From Cladopsammia gracilis (Eukaryota; Cnidaria; Anthozoa; Scleractinia; Dendrophylliidae), in assembly GCA_022457155.1 (NCBI GenBank), contig JAJGOT010000137.1, positions 113,501 to 177,500 of the forward strand: a DNA stretch of 64,000 nt, read 5' to 3'. The notes below the pieces were generated by a model. It ran no database searches and had not been told where the DNA came from. It worked only from the letters and a program-made list of their open reading frames with translations. Positions within the stretch are counted from its first letter, which is position 1. Each line of letters opens with the position of its first letter. The translations under genes and the position numbers were made by a program. Below are positions 63,573 to 64,000 of the stretch, piece after piece.

Positions 63573-64000
63573 CGTGTGTTGTCTTTACTTTTGGGGGCAC
63601 TCGTTGCTGTTTGAAACGGACTTGCCTCTCTTCTTGTTCCGCTAGGAATGACTTCAGCATCTGAACCTGAAACGCAAAAAGCAGTTCTAAATTTCAGTTA
63701 TTTGGAATGATTCCAGTCTTTCCGACGGAAAATCCATACATTCTAAAATTAACCTGCTTAATATGGGCAATGGACAGTTTTTTAACCCCAGTGGATTGAA
63801 CATAGCACCAAAAAAATTCAGATGTCGATTTATTTCGTTAAAATGTATAGGAAAAAATGTTCCACTCGTGTATAGTTAATTTTATTAGTTTTATTTTGTA
63901 ATATGCACGTTCACGTTGAAATGATCAACCGTGTAATGTGGATAAATAAATTACTACGTCGCTTGTGTACTTTCTAAAAGAGCGCGAGAGATTATTTTAG
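63573..64000. other. Right edge of the window
   Basis: 63590-63668 (minus) could be an upstream exon of the ORF at 62786-63572: an acceptor-like TTGCGTTTCAG precedes GTTCAGATGCTGAAGTCATT, giving VQMLKSFLAEQEERQVRFKQ, with a possible donor GTAAAG at about 63584. It does not join in frame to the next ATG without a further splice, so it is not called. The rest is AT-rich. Confidence 0.3.

Overview
This window is almost certainly from an animal nuclear genome, most likely an anthozoan cnidarian (stony coral or relative). It is AT-rich, has spliced host exons with GT/AG borders, and is dominated by transposable elements of kinds common in coral genomes: Penelope-like, BEL/Pao and L1/Tx1-like retroelements, PIF/Harbinger and TTAA-type (Kolobok/piggyBac-like) DNA transposons, tRNA-derived SINEs and many palindromic MITEs. 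The taxon is inferred from repeat style and protein resemblance only. No bacterial operons, rRNA, functional tRNA or CRISPR arrays were seen.

Host genes are few. Positions 2287-7694 (minus strand) hold the first three coding exons of a gene resembling C2CD2/TMEM24, an ER-anchored SMP-domain lipid-transfer protein; exon 1 is split by a 280-bp MITE. Positions 20754-23249 (plus) hold three exons of a PNP/UDP-phosphorylase-superfamily protein. Positions 55017-55327 (plus) hold two probable exons of an unidentified gene. Positions 62786-63572 (minus) hold an unidentified ORF broken by one stop and one frameshift.

Layout. 1-7.1 kb: C2CD2-like introns filled with MITEs, a SINE whose head and body are each tandemly amplified, and an array dense in CCGTT. 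7.3-20.1 kb: MITEs, a 2.8-kb giant foldback (11.6-14.4 kb), a LINE tail, a piggyBac-like MITE and a 1-kb element with an 8-bp target duplication. 20.7-23.3 kb: PNP-like gene. 26.4-38 kb: a duplicated repeat unit interrupted by a 1.9-kb foldback and a 6.4-kb Kolobok-like element that share one TTAA; the Kolobok carries an L1/Tx1-like LINE. 38.5-42.1 kb: a PIF/Harbinger transposon with both of its usual genes and a chimeric right end. 42.9-50.2 kb: a tRNA-Ser-type SINE split by a 7-kb L1-like LINE (14-bp target duplication), itself split by a 2-kb element bordered by two 182-bp palindromes. 50.7-54.8 kb: two Penelope-like copies joined head to head, with hammerhead-like motifs. 56.1-61.9 kb: a structurally complete BEL/Pao retrotransposon with identical LTRs and one 1,798-codon ORF.

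The main biology is successive nested insertion, readable through target-site duplications, plus one insertion that breaks a host coding exon and supplies a possible replacement start codon. All calls come from reading the sequence; no database search was possible.
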